NCBI GenBank assembly: GCA_021793945.1
Contig: JAJYRT010000010.1
Location: forward strand, 1 to 25,181
From: Thermoplasmata archaeon
Lineage (GTDB): Archaea; Thermoplasmatota; Thermoplasmata; Thermoplasmatales; Thermoplasmataceae
DNA length: 25,181 nt
Direction of reading: 5' to 3'
The position numbers and the translations under genes are program-made. Position 1 is the first letter of the stretch. Each line of letters starts with the position of its first letter. The notes under the pieces were generated by a model that was not told the DNA's origin, made no database searches, and saw only the letters and a program-made list of their open reading frames with translations. Shown here piece after piece: positions 1 to 7,409 of this stretch.

Positions 1-887
1 AATGTGTTCCAAACTTCAGCGAAGGCAAAAACAGGGCGCTCGTTGACCAGATCGTTTCTGAGATAACTAAGGTCGATACTGTGAAACTTCTTGACGTGGA
101 ACTTGATCCAAACCATAACAGGTCAGTCGTATCGTTTGTAGTATCATATGATAATGCAGTAAAAGCCGCATTTGCAGGAATAAGGAAGGCCTCTGAGCTG
201 ATAGACATGACGAAGCATAGCGGGGAACACCCAAGATTCGGCGCCTCCGATGTGATTCCGTTCATACCGATTTCCGAAACGACACTGGAAGATTGCGTAA
301 AGCTTGCCCTGGATCTGGGAAAAATGGTGGGGAAACAGCTTAATATTCCAGTCTACCTGTATGGATCTGCCGCAATGTCTGAGGCCAGAAGAAATCTGGA
401 GGATATCAGGAACAAGAGCTTTCAGTATGAACAGCTCTCGGTTGCCATCAGCAGCGAAGAGTGGAAACCTGACTTCGGACCCTCAAAGATGGGCACTGCA
501 GGAGCCTCAATAATTGGAGCCAGGGATTTCCTGATCGCCTACAACGTTAACCTGAACAGCAGGGATATATCGGTGGGCAAGAAGATAGCAAAGGCGCTGA
601 GAGCAAGGGATGGTGGACTCACCTTCGTAAAGGCACTTGCATTTAACCTCGAGGATAAGGGGATGGTGCAGATATCCATGAACCTCACAAGCTTCAGGAA
701 GACCCCCATATACCGTGCATTTGAGATGGTAAAACTGGAAGCTTCCAGATACGGGATCAGTGTTGCCGAATCTGAGATTGTAGGGCTTGTGCCCATGGAT
801 GCCATAACGGAGACAGCGCAGTTCTATCTTCAACTGAATGGCTTCAGTACAGCACAGATTTTTGAGAAGAAAATGTGGGGTGATTAA
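1..887 (+). CDS. Glutamate formimidoyltransferase, 5' end cut by window
   Basis: Transfers the formimino group between N-formimino-L-glutamate and tetrahydrofolate, in histidine degradation or one-carbon metabolism; cytoplasmic. The frame is open from base 3 and begins with C-V-P-N-F-S-E-G, the conserved start of the FTCD N-terminal domain, so only a few codons are missing. A GTG at 81 is internal, not the start. The segment H-S-G-E-H-P-R-F-G-A (about residues 46-55 counting from that GTG) carries the family's conserved active-site histidine region. The visible length of about 294 residues matches single-domain bacterial and archaeal enzymes. Its last 8 bases overlap the likely GTG start of the cyclodeaminase, the two activities that are fused in animal FTCD. 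Identification is secure from the motifs. Confidence 0.93.
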   Translation, partial: CVPNFSEGKNRALVDQIVSEITKVDTVKLLDVELDPNHNRSVVSFVVSYDNAVKAAFAGIRKASELIDMTKHSGEHPRFGASDVIPFIPISETTLEDCVKLALDLGKMVGKQLNIPVYLYGSAAMSEARRNLEDIRNKSFQYEQLSVAISSEEWKPDFGPSKMGTAGASIIGARDFLIAYNVNLNSRDISVGKKIAKALRARDGGLTFVKALAFNLEDKGMVQISMNLTSFRKTPIYRAFEMVKLEASRYGISVAESEIVGLVPMDAITETAQFYLQLNGFSTAQIFEKKMWGD

Positions 888-1506
888 TCTGGAAGATCTT
901 GATAGTTTCATGAACAGGTTGGCCAGCGGGTCTCCTGCTCCTGGAGGTGGCGCGGCAAGCGCCCTGGTGTCTGTTGTAGCGTCTTCTCTTGCTTCCATGG
1001 TTTCTGCGTTGACCGTTAACAAGAAAGGTTATGAGGCGGAAAAGGAAAGAATGCAGGAAATTGAAAAGACTGCAGTGGAGGCATCTACAAGGTTACGGAA
1101 CCTGATGGAAGAGGATGAGGAAGCTTTCAGCCTTATAGTATCTGCATGGGGATTACCAAAGGGGACGGACACGGAAAAGGCAAGGAGGAAGGAGGAGTTA
1201 GAAAAGGCTACGCTGGTGGCCATAAGCGTTCCGATCAAGATTGCCAGGGAATCACTTGGCATACTGGAAATGGCTTCCTATCTCACTGCAAAGGGCAACA
1301 AAAACGCAATCACGGACAGCGCATGCGCATCAGAGTTCGCAATGGCGGCCCTTAGAGGATCACTCTATAATGCACGGATAAACCTGAAATCCATATCCAA
1401 CCAGGATATGAGAACAGAAATTGACGCTAAGATACGGATGATACTTGATACCGGCCTTGATCTGTACCGAAATAATGAAGGTACCGTAAGAAAGATGCTG
1501 GCCTAA
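880..1506 (+). CDS. Formimidoyl-tetrahydrofolate cyclodeaminase
   Basis: Converts 5-formimino-THF to 5,10-methenyl-THF plus ammonia, the step after the formimidoyltransferase encoded just upstream. The protein is a member of the helical FTCD C-terminal family: it opens with L-E-D-L-D-S-F-M-N-R-L-A followed by the hallmark S-P-A-P-G-G-G-A-A-S-A-L. I place the start at GTG 880, which gives 208 residues and the usual distance to the P-G-G-G motif; it overlaps the upstream stop by 8 bases. A longer reading from ATG 838 adds 14 residues that only mirror the upstream gene in another frame. Translational coupling with the upstream gene is likely. Confidence 0.9.
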   Translation: MINLEDLDSFMNRLASGSPAPGGGAASALVSVVASSLASMVSALTVNKKGYEAEKERMQEIEKTAVEASTRLRNLMEEDEEAFSLIVSAWGLPKGTDTEKARRKEELEKATLVAISVPIKIARESLGILEMASYLTAKGNKNAITDSACASEFAMAALRGSLYNARINLKSISNQDMRTEIDAKIRMILDTGLDLYRNNEGTVRKMLA

Positions 1507-1518
1507 TCGGGCTACAGG

Positions 1519-1530
1519 AATATTTTTAGC
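1519..1530 (+). promoter_or_regulatory. Archaeal TATA box for threonine dehydratase
   Basis: An A/T-rich element (AATATTTTTAG) centred about 26 bases before ATG 1551 predicts a leaderless transcript. No Shine-Dalgarno sequence precedes this ATG, which agrees. Confidence 0.5.
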
Positions 1531-1550
1531 CAACAAGGCATAACACAGCC

Positions 1551-2780
1551 ATGGAAGATGAACTGCTGGTTCAGCCTACCATGGACGATTTTCTGGCCGC
1601 AAAGAAGGAACTGGATGGGAAGATAAACAGGACGCCTCTGAACTATTCCTCGACGTTCAGCAGGATTTACGGTGCCGACATTTTCTTCAAGATGGAGAAC
1701 ATCCAGAAAACCGGGTCATTCAAGGCTAGAGGGGCCATATTCAAAGTATCCAGGCTCACGAGCGACCAGAAAAAAAGAGGAGTAATAACCGCGAGTGCCG
1801 GAAACCACGCCCAGGGAGTGGCATATGCAGCTATGATCAATGGGATAAACGCAAAGATCGTAATGCCGGAGTACACAGTCCCGGCAAAGGTCAATGCAGT
1901 GATGGACTACAAAGCGCAGGTGGTGCTCTCTGGCGCGGATTACAATGAAGCCCACATAAGGGCTGATGAGATCTGCAAAGCCGAGGACAGGACGTTCATA
2001 GATGCGTTCAATGACCGGTGGATCATATCAGGCCAGGGTACGATCGGTCTGGAGATACTCGAGGATCAGCCAGACATTGATATCATACTTGTTCCAATCG
2101 GAGGGGGCGGACTCATCTCCGGCATAGCACTGGCTGCCAAGATGTTAAAGCCAGGCATCAGGATTATCGGGGTTCAGTCAGAACAGGCAGACTCCATGAA
2201 GCAATCTGTTGCCGCAGGAAAGATAGTGCCCTATACAAGCACAAACACCATTGCAGATGGCATTTCAGTTAAATATCCCGGAGAGCTCAATCTGCGTATC
2301 GTCCAGAAATATGTTGATGACATAGTTACCGTCAGTGACGAAAGCATTGCAATGGCGCTTTACAAGTTGCTTGAAAGAAACAAGGTGCTTGTTGAGCCTT
2401 CAGGTGCTGTAGGGCTTGCAGCACTGATGGAGGGAAAGATCGACGTAAAGGGAAAGAAAGTCGCAATCATCCTCTCAGGAGGAAATGCCAACCTTCTGCT
2501 TCTTTCTAAGATAATATACAAGGCTATGGAGATCGAAAACCGCCTTGTCAGGATTGATTTCCAGATACCGGACAGGCCAGGTACGCTGATGAAGATAGCC
2601 ACGACAATTTCGTCGATAGGTGGCAATATATACCACGCGCAGGTAGACAACATGGAGAGGAACACACCGGTCGGATTCCAGAGCGTCAAGTTCACGGTCA
2701 ATGTGAGAGGCAAAGCCCATGCTGACGAACTTATAGAAAAGCTAAGAACCCTGGGCTATTCGTTTGAAGTTGAAACATGA
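1551..2780 (+). CDS. ilvA: Threonine dehydratase (threonine ammonia-lyase) with ACT domain
   Basis: PLP enzyme that deaminates L-threonine to 2-oxobutanoate, feeding isoleucine synthesis or threonine catabolism. Fold-type II signatures are clear: the Schiff-base lysine in T-G-S-F-K-A-R-G-A (K58), the substrate loop S-A-G-N-H-A-Q-G (82-89), and the phosphate-binding G-G-G-G-L-I-S-G (184-191). Residues from about 330 form one ACT domain (R-P-G-T-L turn), typical of the roughly 400-residue class with a single C-terminal ACT domain rather than the two-domain biosynthetic enzyme. The ACT domain suggests allosteric control by an amino acid. The start at ATG 1551 is supported by a TATA box about 26 bases upstream. 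Serine may also be a substrate. Confidence 0.93.
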   Translation: MEDELLVQPTMDDFLAAKKELDGKINRTPLNYSSTFSRIYGADIFFKMENIQKTGSFKARGAIFKVSRLTSDQKKRGVITASAGNHAQGVAYAAMINGINAKIVMPEYTVPAKVNAVMDYKAQVVLSGADYNEAHIRADEICKAEDRTFIDAFNDRWIISGQGTIGLEILEDQPDIDIILVPIGGGGLISGIALAAKMLKPGIRIIGVQSEQADSMKQSVAAGKIVPYTSTNTIADGISVKYPGELNLRIVQKYVDDIVTVSDESIAMALYKLLERNKVLVEPSGAVGLAALMEGKIDVKGKKVAIILSGGNANLLLLSKIIYKAMEIENRLVRIDFQIPDRPGTLMKIATTISSIGGNIYHAQVDNMERNTPVGFQSVKFTVNVRGKAHADELIEKLRTLGYSFEVET

Positions 2781-2781
2781 T

Positions 2782-3078
2782 TCAATGCTTGATGGAGAAA
2801 TCCACATAATCAACGTGAGGCAGGAGTCTCATTTCCCTTCCGGTGACCGTTGCGTCCGGCAGAGCCATACAGTCATTGATTACCGCCATCACAGCCGGTT
2901 CCGGACCACTGAAGCAAGCCTCCACGGATCCGTCCTCTGCATTCCTTATCCAGCCTGAAACACCCCTGGTGTTGGCAACAATGGAAGCATTTCTCCTGAA
3001 ATTAACGCCCTGAACCTTTCCCTTAAACTTGACCTCTGCGGTTATCAGCTGCGTTTCCACTGTTTCAGCTCCCTGCAT
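2782..3078 (-). CDS. acyP: Acylphosphatase
   Basis: Hydrolyses carboxyl-phosphate bonds such as acetyl phosphate. The protein is 98 residues with the family signature G-K-V-Q-G-V-N-F-R-R (20-29), including catalytic Arg28, and G-W-I-R-N-A-E-D-G-S-V-E-A with catalytic Asn46. About ten residues precede the usual family start, so initiation could be slightly downstream, but the ATG at 3078 overlaps the glycosylase stop by 14 bases, consistent with coupling at the end of a four-gene minus-strand chain. The tail ends in F-S-I-K-H rather than the usual F-x-I-x-Y. Confidence 0.9.
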   Translation of the reverse strand: MQGAETVETQLITAEVKFKGKVQGVNFRRNASIVANTRGVSGWIRNAEDGSVEACFSGPEPAVMAVINDCMALPDATVTGREMRLLPHVDYVDFSIKH

Positions 3079-3622
3079 GAATTGTTTCTGTACCCTTCCT
3101 GCCTATGATTCTTCCAATCTCTGTCATCTCGGCGACCCTTGTGGAATTTGGTCCGCGTATGGGAAAACTGGCTACAAAAACCAAGGATTCATGAATCCGT
3201 GAATCCTGGAGGCCAATGTTGAATTCTTTCTTTCCGGAGAACGTGGCGTAGGTCACCTTACCGATGAAGCATACTATCCTGGGCTTCATCATCATAATTG
3301 CGTTATGAATCCTTGCTACCCCCTCATTCTCCTCACCCCTCATGAGGCCCGCAGTATTGATCGTGGGCCTGTCCACCAGATTCATAAAGCCATACCTGTA
3401 AACGCCAGGGAAGTCCACGGAATACACCTTTCTGAGATTGTCTTCATTCTTCAGGTCCTTAACAGGGTTGTTGATCAATCCCGCCCTTGAAAGATTGTAC
3501 CAGAAATTCTTGTTGTTCGAGAAAGGGATGCCTCTCCTGAAAGATCCGGGATGTGGATTGATGCCTACGAAAAGTATAAAGGCATTCTCAGGCACGTTGT
3601 AAAGTATCACTCTTTCCCCCAT
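3065..3622 (-). CDS. MUG/TDG-like uracil (mismatch) DNA glycosylase
   Basis: Probably removes uracil or thymine from G:U or G:T mismatches, the result of cytosine or 5-methylcytosine deamination. Motif 1 is I-L-F-V-G-I-N-P-H-P-G-S (16-27); family-2 enzymes have G-I-N-P-G, and the Asn (N22) that positions the water is kept. The downstream F-S-N-N-K-N-F-W-Y-N-L-S-R-A-G-L-I block matches the MUG pattern F-x-x-P-x-N-x-F-W-x-x-L-x-x-A-G-L. The second active-site loop is divergent (S-F-P-I-R-G-P-N-S-T in place of N-P-S-G-L-N), so exact substrate preference is uncertain. The gene overlaps DUF488 by 35 bases at its start and acylphosphatase by 14 at its end. Confidence 0.8.
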   Translation of the reverse strand: MGERVILYNVPENAFILFVGINPHPGSFRRGIPFSNNKNFWYNLSRAGLINNPVKDLKNEDNLRKVYSVDFPGVYRYGFMNLVDRPTINTAGLMRGEENEGVARIHNAIMMMKPRIVCFIGKVTYATFSGKKEFNIGLQDSRIHESLVFVASFPIRGPNSTRVAEMTEIGRIIGRKGTETIHAGS

Positions 3623-4169
3623 ACGTTATGTTTTCTCCGCTGACTTCAGCAAATGATGTTAATTTATGGATAGAAAGCCTGGTCCCACCCGTGATCTCGT
3701 ACACACGGTATCCCCTGACAAGCATGGCGTCCGCAATCAGCGAGCGATGGCAGCTGAACGGGTTTCCCTCTGCACACATTATTGCTACCCTGTTCTTTCC
3801 GGCCAGGTCCTGCAGATCCGCAAGGGCGTTCCTGAACTGATCGGTTTGCATATAGTCAGCGAATCCCCTGAAGCTTTCATCGATCCATCCGCTGTTTACA
3901 GAATTCCCCAGTGGTTTACGCAGTCCTCCCAGACCTTTCATGTGAACGTACGATATGCCTGCAGCTTCGAGTTCGACCGGCAGAGAATCTATATTGAACT
4001 CCGGCCTGTGCCGAGATTTCGGGATTGTACGCACATCAACAATGATATCAATACGGTTGACCTTGAGCAGCGTGAGAAATTGATCAAACGGCCTGTTTGA
4101 ATAGCCCAATGTGAAGAGAATTCTTTCACTTTTATCAGTAACTGCTGCTTCGTCCTGCAAATCTGTCAC
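3588..4169 (-). CDS. DUF488 family protein
   Basis: Function unknown. The features of DUF488 are clear: F-T-L-G-Y-S-N-R-P-F-D-Q-F near the N-terminus, V-D-V-R-T-I-P-K-S-R, L-G-G-L-R, and C-A-E-G-N-P-F-S-C-H-R-S-L-I-A with the conserved Cys and C-H-R. I chose GTG 4169 (193 residues) because a TATA-like element lies about 25 bases upstream (4188-4201) and the DUF488 homology begins shortly after. The longest frame starts at ATG 4235 and would overlap the GTPase by 17 bases while adding 22 residues that look unlike the family. The C-terminal 35 bases overlap the glycosylase gene, so co-expression with repair is likely, but a role in repair is only inferred. Confidence 0.85.
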   Translation of the reverse strand: MTDLQDEAAVTDKSERILFTLGYSNRPFDQFLTLLKVNRIDIIVDVRTIPKSRHRPEFNIDSLPVELEAAGISYVHMKGLGGLRKPLGNSVNSGWIDESFRGFADYMQTDQFRNALADLQDLAGKNRVAIMCAEGNPFSCHRSLIADAMLVRGYRVYEITGGTRLSIHKLTSFAEVSGENITYGGKSDTLQRA

Positions 4170-4187
4170 AATCCCATGGCTTTTTGT

Positions 4188-4201
4188 GATAAAAATAATT
4201 G
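4188..4201 (-). promoter_or_regulatory. TATA-like element for DUF488
   Basis: Reading the minus strand, CAATTATTTTTATC is centred about 25 bases before GTG 4169. It sits over the 3' end of the longer DUF488 frame and just past the GTPase stop, suggesting an internal promoter in the operon and a leaderless start. Confidence 0.4.
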
Positions 4202-4218
4202 TAAAAGTATGACCATAA

Positions 4219-5307
4219 TTAATTCCTGCTGACAACCGTGACTATGTCCTGGTCCTTGAGGTCGTAGTCCAGGCCTGCCCTGATTTCACCCATTTTCCTG
4301 TTTGGACCGGCCATTATGGCATACCTGAATGAGGACATCATTTCCCTGCTTATCTTCCTGCAGACATCACGTACCTTGGAACCCTGAGTGAGAACAAGCG
4401 GCCTTTCAAAGTCTACCCTGCCCGCCTTGTCCTTGAGATAAATTCTCACAAACTGCAGGGATTCAAAAATGGCGTCCTTGAGCTTCTCTATCCCCACTCC
4501 CTTTGACGCTGATACCTCCACAACCGTACCCCATTGCTTCTTGAGGGCTTCTATCCTGGATTCGTCATGGGGTATGTCTATCTTGTTAACAGCCACTATT
4601 GATGGTACATAAACAACATTTCCCTTAAGAAAGTCGATAAGGTCATCCGCTGTTATTCGTTCCCTGATGTACAGTTCTGCGTTGGTAATCTTGAATTCCT
4701 TGAGTATCTCCCTGATAGAATCCTCGTCAAGCAGCGTTCCTTTAGGCCTGTAGATTCTCAACCCGCCGCTGTTGGTTTTCTTCAGTGAGACATTCTTCCT
4801 CTTCCTGTTGAGAACAATCCCCGCTTTGTAGAGCTCATTCTGTATCTTGTCGACTCCCTGCGTCTGGACATCCACTACTATGACTATGAGATCAGCGCTT
4901 CTAACCGTACTCAGTATTTCCCTGCCCCTTCCGGAACCGGAAGCTGCATTTTCTATTATGCCTGGAAGATCAAGGATCTGCACCCTTGCACCGTTTATCT
5001 CCAATATTCCCGGAATTACACGCAGCGTCGTGAATGCAAAGTTACCCACTTCACTGTCAGAATCCGTGAGCTTGTTCAGGAGGCTACTCTTTCCAACGTT
5101 TGGAAAGCCAACAAGTGCAACTGTGGCGTCACCACTCTTTGGTATGGAAAACCCTGTCCCGCCGTGTCCTTTGTGGGACTCCGCTTCCATCTGAAGCTTG
5201 GAGATCCTTGCCTTCAGCAGGCCAATATGCCTTTCTGTAGCCTTGTTGTACTGAGTTTTCTTGATCTCTTCCTCTATCTCGCGAATCCTGTCCTCTATCC
5301 CGGCCAT
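4219..5307 (-). CDS. DRG/Rbg-type GTPase with TGS domain
   Basis: Ribosome-associated GTPase of the OBG/DRG superfamily, universal in archaea and eukaryotes and linked to translation. An N-terminal helical segment (1-50) is followed by the G domain: G1 G-F-P-N-V-G-K-S (67-74), switch T-T-L-R at 93-96, G3 D-L-P-G (113-116), and G4 N-K-I-D near 240 after the usual DRG insertion. The last 70 or so residues form a TGS domain ending in Y-D-L-K-D-Q-D-I-V-T-V-V. The length of 362 matches DRG proteins. It is the first gene of a minus-strand chain with DUF488, glycosylase and acylphosphatase. Confidence 0.94.
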   Translation of the reverse strand: MAGIEDRIREIEEEIKKTQYNKATERHIGLLKARISKLQMEAESHKGHGGTGFSIPKSGDATVALVGFPNVGKSSLLNKLTDSDSEVGNFAFTTLRVIPGILEINGARVQILDLPGIIENAASGSGRGREILSTVRSADLIVIVVDVQTQGVDKIQNELYKAGIVLNRKRKNVSLKKTNSGGLRIYRPKGTLLDEDSIREILKEFKITNAELYIRERITADDLIDFLKGNVVYVPSIVAVNKIDIPHDESRIEALKKQWGTVVEVSASKGVGIEKLKDAIFESLQFVRIYLKDKAGRVDFERPLVLTQGSKVRDVCRKISREMMSSFRYAIMAGPNRKMGEIRAGLDYDLKDQDIVTVVSRN

Positions 5308-5385
5308 TTGCTGTGCAACGATACCATCGAATTACTTTAAGTTGACTGATTCTTTCATGAGAAACTTGGTGTTTTTCCGCGGGTT

Positions 5386-6588
5386 TCAACGTACTGTCTC
5401 GTTCCTGAATGCCCTGAGGAACGGAACGGACAGGGCGCATGCGGATATCACGATGCCTATGACCATAAAGAGAGATCTATCAGAACTCAGCTCAATTATC
5501 ACCCCGCCGATTGCCCCGGAAAGGAATGTCATTGAGAGGGCAAGCGTATTGAACAGCCCCATGATCCGCGCCATCATCTCCGATGGTATGTGCCTGTTAA
5601 GCACAGAATACATCGGGGGATTTATCATTCCGATCATCGCGCCCATCACGAACACAGGGATATAGAGTAAATATGCTGACCTGATGAATGTGACAGAGGC
5701 GAATGCTATCCCGACCATTAGAAGCAGTGGCATGGTTATGTGATCTAGTCTTCCCTTCAGCTTTGCACCCGGGATTGACCCTGCAGCTATCCCTGCGGAT
5801 ATCGCTATGAATATGAAACTCAGATATATCGCGGGTAGCTGGAACACATCTTGGATCATTACAGTGAATGCTATTCCTATCATGGCAACGGCCATGTTTG
5901 CTACAAGCGTAAGGAAAAGCCCTTCCTGTAGAAATCTATCTCCTGCGAGGAAGCTGAGACCTCCGCGCAGTCCGTCAGCCACTGATGAAGAGTGTGGGTC
6001 TGCTTCGTGGTGCCTGATAAGGAAGAGCGGTATTGCCGCAATAAGGAAGACCACTGCCAGTGCTGTTACGCCAGCCATAACACCAATGAACAGAAACACG
6101 CCGGACAGGATGTAACCAAGAACTTCAGCTATTGATCCAATACCGTTCATCACAGATGTTCCTCTCTGATAATCCTCTTCCTTCAGAAAGACCTTGAACC
6201 ATACTGCCCTGACCGCATTTGTCACATCTGAGGTAAAGCCTACTGCCACCACAGACATGTATATAAAGAGGATCGCCAGGCCATAAATGTGCAGGACTGC
6301 TGCGGCCATCAGGAGTAGAACCGCTGCTGCCCTGACAACAACTGCTGTTATTGCTATAGATTTCTTGTGCCGTGACCTGTCAATGAAAGCTCCTACTATG
6401 AAGGAGAAAAGAAGGGGAACTGAGAAGAGGCCGTCTGCCAGTCCAGAAATTATTGGTGATCCGGTAATCCTTAACGTGATCCAGATAACCATTAAGGAGA
6501 AAGCGGATATCCCTGTTCTCGACACCGAGAAACTTGCCATTACCATTCGGAAATTTGTTTTCTTCTCATATAAATCATCACTCAGCAT
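5386..6588 (-). CDS. Major facilitator superfamily transporter
   Basis: A 400-residue protein with about twelve hydrophobic segments and the MFS loop motif between helices 2 and 3 (G-A-F-I-D-R-S-R-H-K-K-S), resembling the MFS_1/MFS_3 drug-efflux-type branch. The substrate cannot be told. It is divergent from an ArsR-like HTH regulator with a palindrome between them, the common layout for an exporter and its repressor. ATG 6588 gives the longest reading; a TATA-like stretch at 6587-6599 would place the transcript start near 6567, so ATG 6546 (residue 15) is a real alternative. Confidence 0.85.
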   Translation of the reverse strand: MLSDDLYEKKTNFRMVMASFSVSRTGISAFSLMVIWITLRITGSPIISGLADGLFSVPLLFSFIVGAFIDRSRHKKSIAITAVVVRAAAVLLLMAAAVLHIYGLAILFIYMSVVAVGFTSDVTNAVRAVWFKVFLKEEDYQRGTSVMNGIGSIAEVLGYILSGVFLFIGVMAGVTALAVVFLIAAIPLFLIRHHEADPHSSSVADGLRGGLSFLAGDRFLQEGLFLTLVANMAVAMIGIAFTVMIQDVFQLPAIYLSFIFIAISAGIAAGSIPGAKLKGRLDHITMPLLLMVGIAFASVTFIRSAYLLYIPVFVMGAMIGMINPPMYSVLNRHIPSEMMARIMGLFNTLALSMTFLSGAIGGVIIELSSDRSLFMVIGIVISACALSVPFLRAFRNETVR

Positions 6589-6610
6589 ATAAATAAATAT
6601 CTACCTCTAA

Positions 6611-6627
6611 CTATGTGTTATACATAG
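6611..6627. promoter_or_regulatory. Palindromic operator between MFS gene and regulator
   Basis: CTATGT-GTTAT-ACATAG is a perfect inverted repeat with 6-base arms. A second pair of arms, AAATATCT (6595-6602) and AGATATTT (6626-6633), surrounds it. It lies in the 70-base divergent region, close to both start sites, where a dimeric HTH protein could block both promoters. Confidence 0.55.
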
Positions 6628-6658
6628 ATATTTAATTGATATATAAATGTAGGGTCAT

Positions 6659-7270
6659 ATGAACTCAAAGGACAGGGGAATGACCCTTGCGAATTCATTC
6701 AAGAACCCCACAAAACTGGAAATAGTAACTGTACTCATTCAGAAAGGTAAAATGACCGTAACACAGATGTCGAGAATTATTGGAACGACAAAATCGAATC
6801 TCTACCAGGCAATAGCGGAACTCGTATCAGATGGCCTGGTTAATCCCCCTGAGGTAAGGGTTACAAAGAATTATGTGGAAAAGTTCTACACCATAAACGA
6901 GCAAGCTTTTTCGGAGGTATCGGCGGAAGAGTGGAAGGAAAGGATGTTGTCACTCAGCACTGATGATCTGAGGGATCTTGTTGTCTCATTTCTTCTCACC
7001 CAGTCCGTGATAATGAAGATAATGGCGGAGGAGTTCAACATGTCGAGTGATCCAGCAATGGAAAACATCAGGGAAATTTTCAAACTTGGTTTCCTGTTTC
7101 TTTCCTATTCAAAACTTTCCAATGAATCGTATATCAAGGCCGCATCTATTTTGAAGACTGTTGAAAACACACTCGCTGAATTGGAAAAGCAAGACAGTAC
7201 GAAGAACCCAAAGAACATGCTGCTGCTCGTTGGCATTCCCTCTCTGGACCTTCTCAGGTTACTAAAATAG
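6659..7270 (+). CDS. ArsR-like winged-helix transcriptional regulator
   Basis: A 203-residue DNA-binding protein. Residues about 10-75 read as an ArsR/TrmB-type winged helix: F-K-N-P-T-K-L-E-I-V-T-V-L, then M-T-V-T-Q-M-S-R-I-I-G and a recognition helix T-K-S-N-L-Y-Q-A-I-A-E-L, then V-S-D-G-L-V and a wing rich in Val/Thr. The C-terminal half is helical and hydrophobic, probably for dimerisation or ligand binding, with no domain I can name and no cysteines, so it is not a classical metal sensor. The likely target is the divergent MFS gene and itself. ATG 6659 or ATG 6680 could be the start. Confidence 0.82.
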   Translation: MNSKDRGMTLANSFKNPTKLEIVTVLIQKGKMTVTQMSRIIGTTKSNLYQAIAELVSDGLVNPPEVRVTKNYVEKFYTINEQAFSEVSAEEWKERMLSLSTDDLRDLVVSFLLTQSVIMKIMAEEFNMSSDPAMENIREIFKLGFLFLSYSKLSNESYIKAASILKTVENTLAELEKQDSTKNPKNMLLLVGIPSLDLLRLLK

Positions 7271-7409
7271 ACTGGACACAATCCTCCTTATCGCGATTTG
7301 GGCCATCAAAAATTAGCTCATGCTTGGTTCCTGACCATGAGATTGAGTTCCCATTACTCTCCGGGCAATTCGTCTGCTAGGTTCGCTTGGAAAGGAAAGC
7401 ATCAATTTA

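Noticed and set aside
81..83. GTG as start of the formimidoyltransferase
   Set aside because: The conserved N-terminal motif C-V-P-N-F-S-E-G is encoded upstream in the same open frame, so the true start lies before the window.
507..1022. 171-residue minus-strand frame
   Set aside because: Antisense to the formimidoyltransferase/cyclodeaminase pair, low-complexity cysteine- and leucine-rich product, no promoter.
7349..7366. TCCC-N10-GGGC match to the island operator
   Set aside because: It lies between convergent gene ends, not near a start, and the inner arms do not match; about what chance would give.
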